From Scatosoma sp045594025 (GTDB lineage Bacteria; Bacillota; Clostridia; Christensenellales; Borkfalkiaceae), in assembly GCA_045594025.1 (NCBI GenBank), contig JAZNXS010000040.1:1-34549 (forward strand): 34,549 nucleotides of DNA. The letters run 5' to 3'. The notes beneath the pieces are model-generated. The model had not been told where the DNA came from, did not search any database, and saw nothing but the letters and a program-made list of their open reading frames with translations. Every line of letters begins with the position of its first letter. Positions within the stretch are counted from its first letter, which is position 1. Of the stretch, positions 8,378 through 16,268 are shown one piece after another. A program made the position numbers and the translations under genes.

Positions 8378-8387
8378 CTCAGGTTGG

Positions 8388-9701
8388 TTAATCCTCGTCT
8401 TTCTTTTCGCGCACCACAACTTTAATAGGTGTACCCGAAAAATCGTAGGCGCGGCGAATGGTATTTTCCAAATATCTTTGGTAGGAGAAATGCAATAATC
8501 CCTCGTCGTTTACGTGTAAGACAAACACGGGCGGACATACCCCCACCTGCGAAGAGAAGAACACGCGCATACGACGCCCCAAATAGGAGGGAGGTTCTTG
8601 CAAGCGCACCGCATCCCCGATCAAATCGTTGAGTTCCCCTGTGGGTACTCTGAACGAAGCGTGCGCATACACTTCCTCTACCGCCGCCAACAGTTTTTCC
8701 ACACGCTGGCCCGTCTTCGCTGAAATGTAGATAGACTTGAAATAATCCATAAACTTCAAATCCTCTTTCAGCTGTTCTTCAAAGCGGTTGACCGTATGCG
8801 TATCCTTTTCGATCAAATCCCATTTATTCATAACGATAACGGAGGGTTTCCCCTGCTCGTGTACGTAACCGATAATCTTCACGTCCTGCTCGGTGAGTCC
8901 CTCGGCGCTGTCCACCACCAAAAGACAAACGTCGCTACGTCTTACGGCGTCGAACGCACGCATATTGCTGTAATATTCCACGTCGTCGTCCACATTCTTT
9001 TTCTTACGAATCCCTGCCGTATCAATGATGGTATACGCCTTTTCGCCACGGAAAAACAGGGTATCGATTGCGTCTCGTGTCGTACCTGCCATGGGGGTAA
9101 CGATGCTTCTCTCGTGCCCAAGGATTTTATTGACCAAGCTGGATTTTCCTGCGTTGGGCTTCCCGACCACCGCAATTTTCAAAGACGGAATCGCCTCTTT
9201 CGTCGTATCGGGGAAATAGGTAATCGCCTCGTCCAAAACGTCGCCGATCCCCTGCGAATGTTCCGCAGAAATCGCAAACGGCTCGCCAAGCCCCAGCGAG
9301 TAAAATTCAAAAACCTGTTCCGGGGAATAGTTGTCGATTTTATTAACAACCAAAATAACGGGTTTCTTACTACGACGCAAAATATCCGCTACGTCGTAAT
9401 CGGAGGGATGTAAGCCCTCTCTTCCGTCTGTGAAAAACAGAATGACGTCCGCCGTGTCGATAGCAACGTCCGCCTGCTTGGCAATTTCTTTCCACATGAC
9501 GTCTTCGGATTTCAGCTCGATACCGCCCGTATCTACCATCGTGAAGTGTTTGCCTCTCCACGTAGCGTCCGTGTAAAGACGGTCACGCGTGACGCCCGGT
9601 CTATCCTCTGTAATGGAAATTTTTCTCCCTGCTACTTTATTAAAAAACGTGCTTTTCCCCACGTTCGGTCTACCCACCAAGGCAACCAAAGGATTTGCCA
9701 T
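8388..9701 (-). CDS. der: ribosome assembly GTPase Der (EngA)
   Basis: A 437-residue protein with the two tandem G domains unique to Der. Domain 1: GRPNVGKST (10-18), DTGG and NKID. Domain 2: GKPNAGKSS near 180, DTAG and NKWD. The C-terminal KH-like domain ends with RRAYDFSGTPIKVVVREKK, as in the family. It is needed for late assembly of the 50S ribosomal subunit. A strong AGGAGG site overlaps the stop codon of the upstream DUF512 gene, 6 bases from it, indicating translational coupling. Confidence 0.97.
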   Translation of the reverse strand: MANPLVALVGRPNVGKSTFFNKVAGRKISITEDRPGVTRDRLYTDATWRGKHFTMVDTGGIELKSEDVMWKEIAKQADVAIDTADVILFFTDGREGLHPSDYDVADILRRSKKPVILVVNKIDNYSPEQVFEFYSLGLGEPFAISAEHSQGIGDVLDEAITYFPDTTKEAIPSLKIAVVGKPNAGKSSLVNKILGHERSIVTPMAGTTRDAIDTLFFRGEKAYTIIDTAGIRKKKNVDDDVEYYSNMRAFDAVRRSDVCLLVVDSAEGLTEQDVKIIGYVHEQGKPSVIVMNKWDLIEKDTHTVNRFEEQLKEDLKFMDYFKSIYISAKTGQRVEKLLAAVEEVYAHASFRVPTGELNDLIGDAVRLQEPPSYLGRRMRVFFSSQVGVCPPVFVLHVNDEGLLHFSYQRYLENTIRRAYDFSGTPIKVVVREKKDED

Positions 9702-9707
9702 ATCTTT

Positions 9708-11018
9708 TTACCTCCTCTCGCTAAATATCTCTACTAAGCCGAACCCACCGTCCCGATTGACACGGATTTCAGTCCCTAATTTTTCCTGCAATTCTTTTAA
9801 CGTCATACCGCAAAGGAATACGTCCTCAAATTCCTTCAACGTATTTCCCGGCAAGACGATTTCATCAAACGTTTTCCCAGATTTTCGATAGCTTTCCACA
9901 GCAGTAAAAATATCTTGCCCTGTTAAAAGACCGGTACAGGTAACGGTTGAACCGAAAAATTCGTTGACAACAGACAAAACGTCCACCTGCAAATTGCCGA
10001 TTTTATCCATGCACTCGCTTGCCACTTTTCGATTGACGTCCGCGGCACTAACGCCGCTAATCAGCAAAGCCGTTTTCTTCTTTTTCAAGGCAAACGCTTG
10101 CGGTATTTCTTCCAGCCCCTCGTTAAGCTCCATCAAAAACTTACTCGTCATGCCGATCCCGTTTTCGATTTGTTCAAAATCACCGTAAAATTCCGCACTC
10201 TTAAATTCTCGCCCTGCTTTGACAAAATATTCATCCGCTGGCAATAAAAAGTTCACGCCAAATTCCTTGTTCAAGGTGTCTACCAAATCCAACAGCTTGG
10301 CGCTATACGCTCCGTCTACGTCGGAAATGGGATACAAGCCCTCGCGGTATTTCGTAAGCCCCGTGGGTACGCAGGCAATATCACGCACCGCAGGATAATA
10401 TTTGAACAGCTCCCTCGCCGTATAGGCAAGCTCTTCTCCGTCGTTTTCGTTGGGCACAAGCACCGCTTGGCAGTGCATTTCCACGCCCCCTTTTACCAAA
10501 CGATCAATTTGTTCCACGATTTTCCCTGCATGGCGGTTGCGTAAAAGCTTCACGCGAAGCTCGGGATTCATGGTGTGTACGGACACGTATAACGGCGACA
10601 ACTTTAACCGAATGATTCGCTCCAATCCCTCGTCAGAAAGGTTGGTGAGTGTAACGAAGTTTCCGCAGGAAAAGCTCATGCCGTAATCGTCGTCTTTCAC
10701 ATATAGACTTTCTCGCATGCCTTTAGGCATCTGATCGACAAAGCAAAACACGCAACGGTTATGGCAGGTACGTATCGAAGTGTTTTTCTCAAACTCCAAG
10801 CCGAGGTCTTCCCCCTCTTCCTTTTCGACTTCTACCGTCATTTCGCCCTGTCCGCGCTTATCCCGCACCGTCATGGTAAAGCTGTCCGTTTCAACGTAGT
10901 ATAAATAGTCCAACTCGTCCTCGCACGCAAAGCCGTCGAAGGCGATAATTTCGTCCCCGACCTCTATTCCAAGCTCCTTCGCGATGGAACCGCGTTTTAC
11001 TTTCGTTACTTTCAACAT
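9708..11018 (-). CDS. DUF512-family radical-SAM protein with PDZ-like domain
   Basis: A 436-residue protein. Residues about 1-70 resemble a PDZ domain (RGSIAKELGIEVGDEIIAFDG). A cysteine cluster CHNRCVFC at C85, C89 and C92 matches the CxxxCxxC iron-sulfur site of radical-SAM enzymes. The C-terminal half is the DUF512 domain, with a conserved tail (LPGNTLKEFEDVFLCG...NRDGGF). The family is widespread in Clostridia beside der, and its reaction is not known to me. The AGGG ribosome binding site straddles the stop codon of the preceding pseudouridine synthase gene, 7 bases from the ATG. Confidence 0.9.
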   Translation of the reverse strand: MLKVTKVKRGSIAKELGIEVGDEIIAFDGFACEDELDYLYYVETDSFTMTVRDKRGQGEMTVEVEKEEGEDLGLEFEKNTSIRTCHNRCVFCFVDQMPKGMRESLYVKDDDYGMSFSCGNFVTLTNLSDEGLERIIRLKLSPLYVSVHTMNPELRVKLLRNRHAGKIVEQIDRLVKGGVEMHCQAVLVPNENDGEELAYTARELFKYYPAVRDIACVPTGLTKYREGLYPISDVDGAYSAKLLDLVDTLNKEFGVNFLLPADEYFVKAGREFKSAEFYGDFEQIENGIGMTSKFLMELNEGLEEIPQAFALKKKKTALLISGVSAADVNRKVASECMDKIGNLQVDVLSVVNEFFGSTVTCTGLLTGQDIFTAVESYRKSGKTFDEIVLPGNTLKEFEDVFLCGMTLKELQEKLGTEIRVNRDGGFGLVEIFSERR

Positions 11019-11022
11019 AGCT

Positions 11023-11979
11023 TTACCCTAAAATATCTGCAAATTGCGTTTGATCTACGCCGTATTGCTTACAAAGTTTTTTCAAAATTTCGGCAAATGC
11101 CGTAGGCAGTGGCGCGTGGAACGCCATTCTTTCCCCTAAAGTGGGGTGCGTGAGCTCCAACCGCCAAGCGTGCAATAATTGTCCGTCCGCTTTCAGCTTT
11201 TGCTTTTTATATCCGTACACAGGATCGCATGCAACGGGGTGTCCCAAATGCTTTGCGTGTACGCGTATTTGGTGTGTTCTGCCCGTCTGTAAATCAAATT
11301 TACATAACGTAAATTCCGTGCCAAACCTCGCCGCCACCTCAAAATCCGTAATCGCAAGCTTTCCCATTCCATCGGGCAATACCGCCATTTTCAAGCGATC
11401 GTTTGGATGTCTGCCGATATCGGTTACAATCCGTCCCTTATCCTCTTTTACGTTCCCTTCCAAAAGCGCAAAATACGTTCTTCGACAGGTCTTTTCAGCA
11501 ATCTGCCCGGCTAAGGATACGTGCGCCTTGTCGTTTTTCGCCACAACCAGAAGCCCCGTCGTGTCCTTATCGATACGGTGCACAATTCCAGGCCGAAGCA
11601 CGCCGCCGATACCACTCAACGAATCCAACGCATAAAGGAGCGCATTGACAAGCGTACCGCTTTCGTTGCCGTTGCCCACGTGTACCGTCATGCCCTGCGG
11701 CTTATTCACCACCGCAAAATCCTTGTCCTCGTATACGATTTCGATGGGAATATTCTCCGCTTGCACGGTATATTCCACCGCGTCGGGAACGGTGACAATA
11801 ACGCTATCGCCCAACTTTATTTCCGTACCTGCCTTGGTGATTTTATTTCCGTTTACGGAAACGTAGCCATCTTCAATCAGCTTTTTTAAACGGGAGCGCG
11901 TGAAATCCTCCGTCTGCTCGCTTAAAAACACGTCCAGACGTTTATACCCCTCTTCCGCTAAAAACAATCGCTGATCCAT
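11023..11979 (-). CDS. RluD-type 23S rRNA pseudouridine synthase
   Basis: A 318-residue protein with an N-terminal S4 RNA-binding domain (about 12-60) and an RluA/RluD catalytic domain. The active-site motif is HRIDKDTTGLLVVAK, with the likely catalytic Asp at D137, and the NKPQGMTVH motif lies near 92-100. It isomerises uridines in large-subunit rRNA. I start it at ATG 11979. A TTG at 11988 is also in frame, but the GAGG sequence is too close to it and fits the ATG better (spacing about 10). The gene begins 5 bases after the lspA stop. Whether it modifies the RluD sites or others cannot be told. Confidence 0.93.
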   Translation of the reverse strand: MDQRLFLAEEGYKRLDVFLSEQTEDFTRSRLKKLIEDGYVSVNGNKITKAGTEIKLGDSVIVTVPDAVEYTVQAENIPIEIVYEDKDFAVVNKPQGMTVHVGNGNESGTLVNALLYALDSLSGIGGVLRPGIVHRIDKDTTGLLVVAKNDKAHVSLAGQIAEKTCRRTYFALLEGNVKEDKGRIVTDIGRHPNDRLKMAVLPDGMGKLAITDFEVAARFGTEFTLCKFDLQTGRTHQIRVHAKHLGHPVACDPVYGYKKQKLKADGQLLHAWRLELTHPTLGERMAFHAPLPTAFAEILKKLCKQYGVDQTQFADILG

Positions 11980-11984
11980 TCCTA

Positions 11985-12671
11985 TCAATCCTCGTTTTCT
12001 TTCCTTTCTCTTTCCGCTTTCAAAGCGAGCGCTTTTTCCTTCGCCGCTTTAATCTTCGCCGCCTGCTTACGTTCCTCCGCCTCTTCCGCTTCTTTGGAAA
12101 GTGCCTTGTATTTCTTCGTCAACGGGAATATCGCGCCTGCGTCAAAAAAGAGCATAGCCACCACCAACGTGATTGCGCCGCCAACGATAAAGAAATCGGC
12201 AAAATTACAAACGGCTGAGGCAAACAGCATATTCAGCATCACCATATCGCGCACCCCTGCAGGGTACGTATCGGGATCCCAAACGCGGTAATACACTCTA
12301 TCGATCATATTCGCAACGCCGCCTGCCACGATAAACACAAGCGCTACGCGCACCCACGTACGGCGTTTATCCATGACGAAATAATACACCGCAAACGCTA
12401 CGAACATCACGCACGTGAGCGCGATGAGCGCAATTTTTGCAGGCGCGTCCCAACCGTTCGCCATACTAAATGCCGCGCCGCGGTTATAGCTGAGCTCCAG
12501 CTCAATCCAACCGGGAATAATTTTGATGGTATCGGGATATTTAGTGAAATATGCGTCTGCGATGATTTTCGTCAACAAGTCAACCAATACCAAAATACCG
12601 AACAGCAATATTCCCCAAAGGCTAGAGCCCTCTTTGGCAGGATTGTTTACTTTTTCCACATTACTTTTCAT
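11985..12671 (-). CDS. lspA: lipoprotein signal peptidase (SPase II)
   Basis: A 228-residue membrane protease that removes signal peptides from diacylglyceryl-modified prolipoproteins. It has four membrane segments and the family motifs NRGAAFS (63-69), GGVANMIDR with catalytic Asp D124, and VCNFADFF with catalytic Asp D159. It is longer than the usual 150-170 residues because of a C-terminal tail of about 45 residues very rich in Lys, Glu and Ala, predicted to be a cytosolic charged helix. Its ATG overlaps the stop of pncB by 4 bases (ATGA). The lipid-transfer enzyme lgt is two genes upstream, so both lipoprotein-processing steps are in one operon. Confidence 0.95.
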   Translation of the reverse strand: MKSNVEKVNNPAKEGSSLWGILLFGILVLVDLLTKIIADAYFTKYPDTIKIIPGWIELELSYNRGAAFSMANGWDAPAKIALIALTCVMFVAFAVYYFVMDKRRTWVRVALVFIVAGGVANMIDRVYYRVWDPDTYPAGVRDMVMLNMLFASAVCNFADFFIVGGAITLVVAMLFFDAGAIFPLTKKYKALSKEAEEAEERKQAAKIKAAKEKALALKAERERKENED

Positions 12672-14131
12672 GAATTCTCTTTTCCTTTCTTGGAATTTTT
12701 CTGGCGAATGCTGTCAATCATGCCGATTTTCAAAGCATGCAGCTTAGTGGAAAGGTCCACCTTATACAAATGAGGCAAATCCAAACGGAGATATTCTTCC
12801 CAGAACTTAGAAAGCTGCGCCTTGGAATACGCTTGCACTTCCTTAACGTTGGGGAACTCGTACACGAGCCTGCCGTCCTTGACAATCGTTTCCTGCAAGG
12901 GCTGCGCGTAGAAGTTTTCCACCTCGTGCTGTTTCCACGTTTCAATGGGATGGAAAATCGTCAAAGGCTGGGTATCGTCCACCTTCTCATCGTAGAGCGT
13001 AATCAAATCGGCAATCGCCATGCCGTTCTCTCTGTCATACAGACGGTATAACTTCTTAAAGCCGGGGTTGGTAATTTTAATCGCATTATCCGAAAGCTTG
13101 ATCTTCGGCGTCATTTCTCCGTTTTCACCAAGCACGGAAGACAGCTTGTAAACACCGCCGAGCGACGGAAGGTCTTCAGATGTGATTAACTTCGTACCTA
13201 TCCCCCAGGAATCGATTTTCGCGCCCTGCTGTAAGAGGGAGTTGATCAGTCTTTCATCCAAATCCCCCGAAACGCAAATGATTGCGTCCTCAAACCCTGC
13301 GTCGTCCATCATCTTTCTCGCTTTTTTAGAAAGGTAGGCAAGGTCGCCGCTGTCCAAGCGGATCCCCTTGGGTTTATGACCTGCCGCGCGCAGTTCCTTG
13401 AATACCTTAATGGCGTTGGGAACGCCGCTTCTTAACGTATCGTAGGTATCGACAAGCAACATACAGTTATCGGGATAGGCATTTGCATAGGCGCGGAACG
13501 CCTCGTATTCGGTGGGATAGTCCATGACGAAACTATGCGCCATCGTTCCTGCCACGGGCACGTCGAACATCTGCCCCGCAATGACGTTCGAGGTAGAAGA
13601 ACAACCGCCGATGATCGCCGCCCTTGCTCCATAAATCCCTGCGTCGGGACCTTGCGCTCTGCGCAAACCGAATTCCATCACGACGCCCTTACCGCCCGTA
13701 GCCCTCGTAATCTTCGAGGACTTCGTTGCAATCAGCGTTTGATGGTTGATGATATTTAAGAGTGCCGTTTCCGCAAACTGCGCCTGAATAAGGGGAGCTT
13801 TGACCGTAAGAATCGGTTCACCGGGAAATACCGGCTCGCCCTCCCTCACCGCGTACACGTCCCCCGTGAAACGCATATTTTTAATGTATTCGAGGAAGTC
13901 CTCGTCGAACAGATTTAAAGAGCGAAGATAAGCAACATCCTCCTCGTCGAACCGCCAATTCAAAAGGTAGTCCATCGCTTGTTCCAGCCCTGCGGCAATC
14001 GAATAGCTAATCAGCTCTCTTCTTCTAAAAAACAGATCGAAAGTTACCGTTTCCTCATGCTTACCGTTCTTGAAAAAACCGTAACCCATCGTAAGTTGAT
14101 ATAAATCGGTTAAAAGCGTTAGATTTCTCAT
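12668..14131 (-). CDS. pncB: nicotinate phosphoribosyltransferase
   Basis: A 487-residue enzyme that joins nicotinate to PRPP, the Preiss-Handler entry to NAD. The start is ATG 14131 (MRNLTLLTDLYQLTMGY), with GGAGG 7 bases upstream. A TTG 18 bases earlier lies before that site and is rejected. Visible family features are TDLYQLTMGYGFF near the N-terminus, EFGLRRAQGPDAG near 160 and the IRLDSGDLAYLSKKAR segment near 265. The gene starts 2 bases after the lgt stop and overlaps lspA by 4. Its presence between two lipoprotein enzymes looks like a transcriptional convenience and has no obvious functional link. Confidence 0.95.
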   Translation of the reverse strand: MRNLTLLTDLYQLTMGYGFFKNGKHEETVTFDLFFRRRELISYSIAAGLEQAMDYLLNWRFDEEDVAYLRSLNLFDEDFLEYIKNMRFTGDVYAVREGEPVFPGEPILTVKAPLIQAQFAETALLNIINHQTLIATKSSKITRATGGKGVVMEFGLRRAQGPDAGIYGARAAIIGGCSSTSNVIAGQMFDVPVAGTMAHSFVMDYPTEYEAFRAYANAYPDNCMLLVDTYDTLRSGVPNAIKVFKELRAAGHKPKGIRLDSGDLAYLSKKARKMMDDAGFEDAIICVSGDLDERLINSLLQQGAKIDSWGIGTKLITSEDLPSLGGVYKLSSVLGENGEMTPKIKLSDNAIKITNPGFKKLYRLYDRENGMAIADLITLYDEKVDDTQPLTIFHPIETWKQHEVENFYAQPLQETIVKDGRLVYEFPNVKEVQAYSKAQLSKFWEEYLRLDLPHLYKVDLSTKLHALKIGMIDSIRQKNSKKGKENS

Positions 14132-14133
14132 AA

Positions 14134-15162
14134 TCAATCCTCCGTCCAATCGTCTGACTCTTGCGTTATTTCCGCCTCAGCCTCATTTGCTTCCGTTTGC
14201 GGCTTAGCCTCTTTTTTACTTTCCTTCAACTCTTTCTCGGAATAGTTTTCGGGATAGATAGAACACATCATATTGATTTTATCAAAGTACGCTACCTCGT
14301 CTTTCGTATCGCCGATGAATTTTGTAATCCCGTAAGGATCACCGTCCAGCGAGCCAATCAACCTGCCCTCTTTCCTCACGTTATTCACAAGCACGTACGT
14401 CAAAAGAGCAACGCCGAAAACAAAGAGCCCGATCGAGAATACGAACGACCAAGGAATACCGCCCCCACTCAAAATAAATTCCTGATTACGCAAGGGTTCC
14501 ATGATCGAGCGCGTCAAACCGTACACAATAAAGTAGCAAGCGGTATTGATACCGTTGGGCTTTTTGGGGTTTTTCCATGCATGGATAAACATAATAATTG
14601 CCGCCGTCAGCGTAACCATGCTTTCATAGAAGAAGAACGCATAGTACCAACCGTCCTCTACACGAAGGTGGTTTTCAATATACACGGCGAACGGAAAAAA
14701 TTGCAAAGCCTCGTTGGTAACGGCATTGCCAAACACTTCCTGATTGACAAAGTTCCCCCAGCGCCCAATCGATTGCGCCAACAAAAGCCCGACAACAATA
14801 CAATCGCCTGCACGGAAGAAGTTCACCTTTTTGAAGTAGCAAACGCCGATTACACTCAAAAGTCCGCCGATGATACCGCCCGTAATGGCAAGTCCACCTT
14901 GACGGATATGCTGAAAATTAAACCAAAGATGAATAGGCACGCCGTCTGTGATACAGTAGAAGATACGGGTAGTTGCGATGGCGATCGGCAAGCAGATGAC
15001 GAAGAAGGTCAAAAATAAGTCGGTGGACATATTCCTACGCTTAAACAGCAGCGAAATCACAAAAAACGCCGCCAGCATACCGCATACGATAAGCACCGCA
15101 TACCAATAAATTTCAAAACCGAAAATCGTAAACGATCGGCTCAATAATTGCATAGGGTTCAT
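14134..15162 (-). CDS. lgt: prolipoprotein diacylglyceryl transferase
   Basis: A 342-residue membrane enzyme that attaches diacylglycerol from phosphatidylglycerol to the lipobox cysteine. The Lgt signature GRWGNFVNQEVFG is at 133-145, and the later YGLTRSIMEPLRN segment carries the conserved R..E..R pattern. About seven hydrophobic segments are seen. The last 90 residues are a hydrophilic, acidic tail (QTEANEAEAEITQESDD) beyond the conserved core. AAGGAG lies 7 bases before the ATG. It is the first gene of the ten-gene leftward operon and is preceded by a leader of about 200 bases. Confidence 0.95.
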   Translation of the reverse strand: MNPMQLLSRSFTIFGFEIYWYAVLIVCGMLAAFFVISLLFKRRNMSTDLFLTFFVICLPIAIATTRIFYCITDGVPIHLWFNFQHIRQGGLAITGGIIGGLLSVIGVCYFKKVNFFRAGDCIVVGLLLAQSIGRWGNFVNQEVFGNAVTNEALQFFPFAVYIENHLRVEDGWYYAFFFYESMVTLTAAIIMFIHAWKNPKKPNGINTACYFIVYGLTRSIMEPLRNQEFILSGGGIPWSFVFSIGLFVFGVALLTYVLVNNVRKEGRLIGSLDGDPYGITKFIGDTKDEVAYFDKINMMCSIYPENYSEKELKESKKEAKPQTEANEAEAEITQESDDWTED

Positions 15163-15369
15163 AAATATTCTCCTTGAAACAGCCTAATTCTTGACTTAAG
15201 CGCTGTCGCAATAGGCGGTTGAGTAGGCTCGCCGTATTACCGTAAGAAAATGCAAGCAAGACAAGCAGACGGCGAGGGCGCATACCCTACTGCGGTATGT
15301 AACCAAGCCTAATACGCCGTATTGTGCCGCATTTTGTAGGTAAAAGTCAACCGAATGTTGAGACAGAGC
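15163..15369 (-). other. long structured 5' leader of the lgt operon (candidate structured RNA)
   Basis: This is the transcribed, gene-free interval between the predicted start site near 15369 and lgt. It holds nested inverted repeats: AAAATGC/GCATTTT enclosing ACGGCG/CGCCGT, enclosing a GCATACC-ctactgc-GGTATGT hairpin (about 15280-15302), all within 15248-15336. A second stem, AGCCTA/TAGGCT, brackets about 15181-15229. It matches no riboswitch class that I recognise. The hairpin core resembles the one in the tandem repeat before plsY, so a dispersed repeat element is as likely as a regulator. Confidence 0.5.
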
Positions 15370-15375
15370 TTTATT

Positions 15376-15404
15376 ATTATAGCATAATAATAAAAAGCCG
15401 TCAA
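15376..15404 (-). promoter_or_regulatory. sigma-A promoter of the lgt-trkH operon
   Basis: On the minus strand, TTGACG (15399-15404), 17-base spacer, perfect TATAAT (15376-15381). The -35 is part of the 3' arm of the folT terminator, and the -10 lies in a 10-base-pair AT palindrome (TTATTATTAT/ATAATAATAA, 15371-15393). Confidence 0.7.
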
Positions 15405-15428
15405 TAATCTACTGACGACTTTTTTATT
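15391..15428 (-). terminator. intrinsic terminator after folT
   Basis: The minus strand reads AAAAAGTCGTCA, a 9-base loop, then TGACGGCTTTTT (one mismatch), followed by a T-rich run. It lies about 40 bases after the folT stop. The same stem contains the -35 of the lgt operon. Confidence 0.75.
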
Positions 15429-15463
15429 TTTTTCATCGGATTCTCACATTCAAAAACCGCTTT

Positions 15464-16072
15464 TTAGTCGATTTTTATCTTCAAGGGTTTTATTTTTCCC
15501 AAAGCGGGTAAGGTGATAAACAGCAACGCGTAATTTAAAATGCTGTTAAAAATCTGTCCTTGTATGAACAAACGGGTCCAAAGAAATTCCCACCACGAAG
15601 AAAACGTTTTGTAATACCACATCAAATACATCGCAGTCGTATTGATGGCTACCGTAGAAATGAAAAAGGTACTTAGACTGATCAGCGACAGCTTTACAAG
15701 CCATGCGCCTTTAAATTTCCAAGATAAACCGTTCATTAAAAATCCTGCGACAAGCGCCATTGCCGCCGTTGCCAACCCAATCCAAGGCGTCCAGCCGTTT
15801 GCGCCGCCGTTTCCGATGATATACCCCAGCGTATCCCCGATAAAGCAAGCGGTAAACCCAAACAACGGCCCAATCAATATCCCCGTCAGCACGGAGATGA
15901 AAATTGCCAAAGAAAATTGTACGACCCCAAAAGGAATAGACGCCACCGCATTGATGACAACGTTCAGCGCCGTCATCACGGCAATATAGGCAATTTTATG
16001 GCTTTTGTTCTTCTTCGCCAATATTTTGGAAAATAAAATCTCTTTCCAAGTCGTTTTCGTCTTTTGCGACAT
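15464..16072 (-). CDS. folT: ECF transporter S component, probably folate-specific (FolT)
   Basis: A 202-residue integral membrane protein with about six hydrophobic segments and the S-component pattern: a basic N-terminal helix, then IAYIAVMTALNVVINAVASI near 28-47, with the small-residue-rich first helix that docks onto EcfT. S components bind the vitamin and work with an ATPase/T module, which is not encoded nearby. The substrate call comes from context: the gene lies directly behind a tetrahydrofolate riboswitch, the standard arrangement for folT. The Shine-Dalgarno GGGAGG is 8 bases before the ATG and lies inside the 3' arm of a hairpin. The unit is monocistronic, with its own promoter and terminator. 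Confidence 0.85.
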   Translation of the reverse strand: MSQKTKTTWKEILFSKILAKKNKSHKIAYIAVMTALNVVINAVASIPFGVVQFSLAIFISVLTGILIGPLFGFTACFIGDTLGYIIGNGGANGWTPWIGLATAAMALVAGFLMNGLSWKFKGAWLVKLSLISLSTFFISTVAINTTAMYLMWYYKTFSSWWEFLWTRLFIQGQIFNSILNYALLFITLPALGKIKPLKIKID

Positions 16073-16078
16073 AATAAA

Positions 16079-16104
16079 AACCTCCCAAGGTGAGAGGTCC
16101 GCAT
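16079..16104 (-). promoter_or_regulatory. folT expression platform: hairpin that hides the ribosome binding site
   Basis: On the minus strand ACCTCTC pairs with GGGAGGT (loop ACCTT), followed by TTTTT just before the ATG. The hairpin can act as a weak terminator and also masks the GGGAGG Shine-Dalgarno. GCGGAC immediately 5' of the stem (16097-16102) can pair instead with GTCCGC in the 3' strand of the riboswitch (16165-16170), giving a plausible ligand-controlled switch. A separate GCATAC-AG-GTATGC hairpin lies between the two. Confidence 0.6.
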
Positions 16105-16161
16105 AGATATTTCACGGGGACGCCAGTTAGCGATTCAACGCATACCTGTATGCTCCGTTTT

Positions 16162-16256
16162 GCAGCGGACGCGCCTTGGCACCGCAGGGGAAAATCCTTT
16201 CGTCCACCGACAACGTCCCGTTCGGTGGCACTTGACGCGCCAAAGGCTACTCTTAC
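16162..16256 (-). ncRNA. tetrahydrofolate (THF) riboswitch
   Basis: The minus strand follows the THF class in order: GAGTAG at the 5' end, GGCGCGTCAAGTG, a hairpin CCACCGAACGGGACGTTGTC..GG with the class-typical GAA.GGGA.G loop, ACGAAAGG, then CTGCGGTGCC, and the 3' strand GGCGCGTCCGC. The long-range CGCG and GGTG elements that form the three-way junction and pseudoknot are in the expected places. The closing P1 stem looks weak. It starts a few bases after the predicted transcription start and precedes an S component, as THF riboswitches upstream of folT do. I recognised this by eye against the known consensus, without a covariance search. Confidence 0.85.
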
Positions 16257-16268
16257 TTTCTACTCCCC

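Noticed and set aside
14161..15018. 285-codon plus-strand frame opposite lgt
   Set aside because: Lgt has its full signature on the other strand. The opposing translation has no motif.
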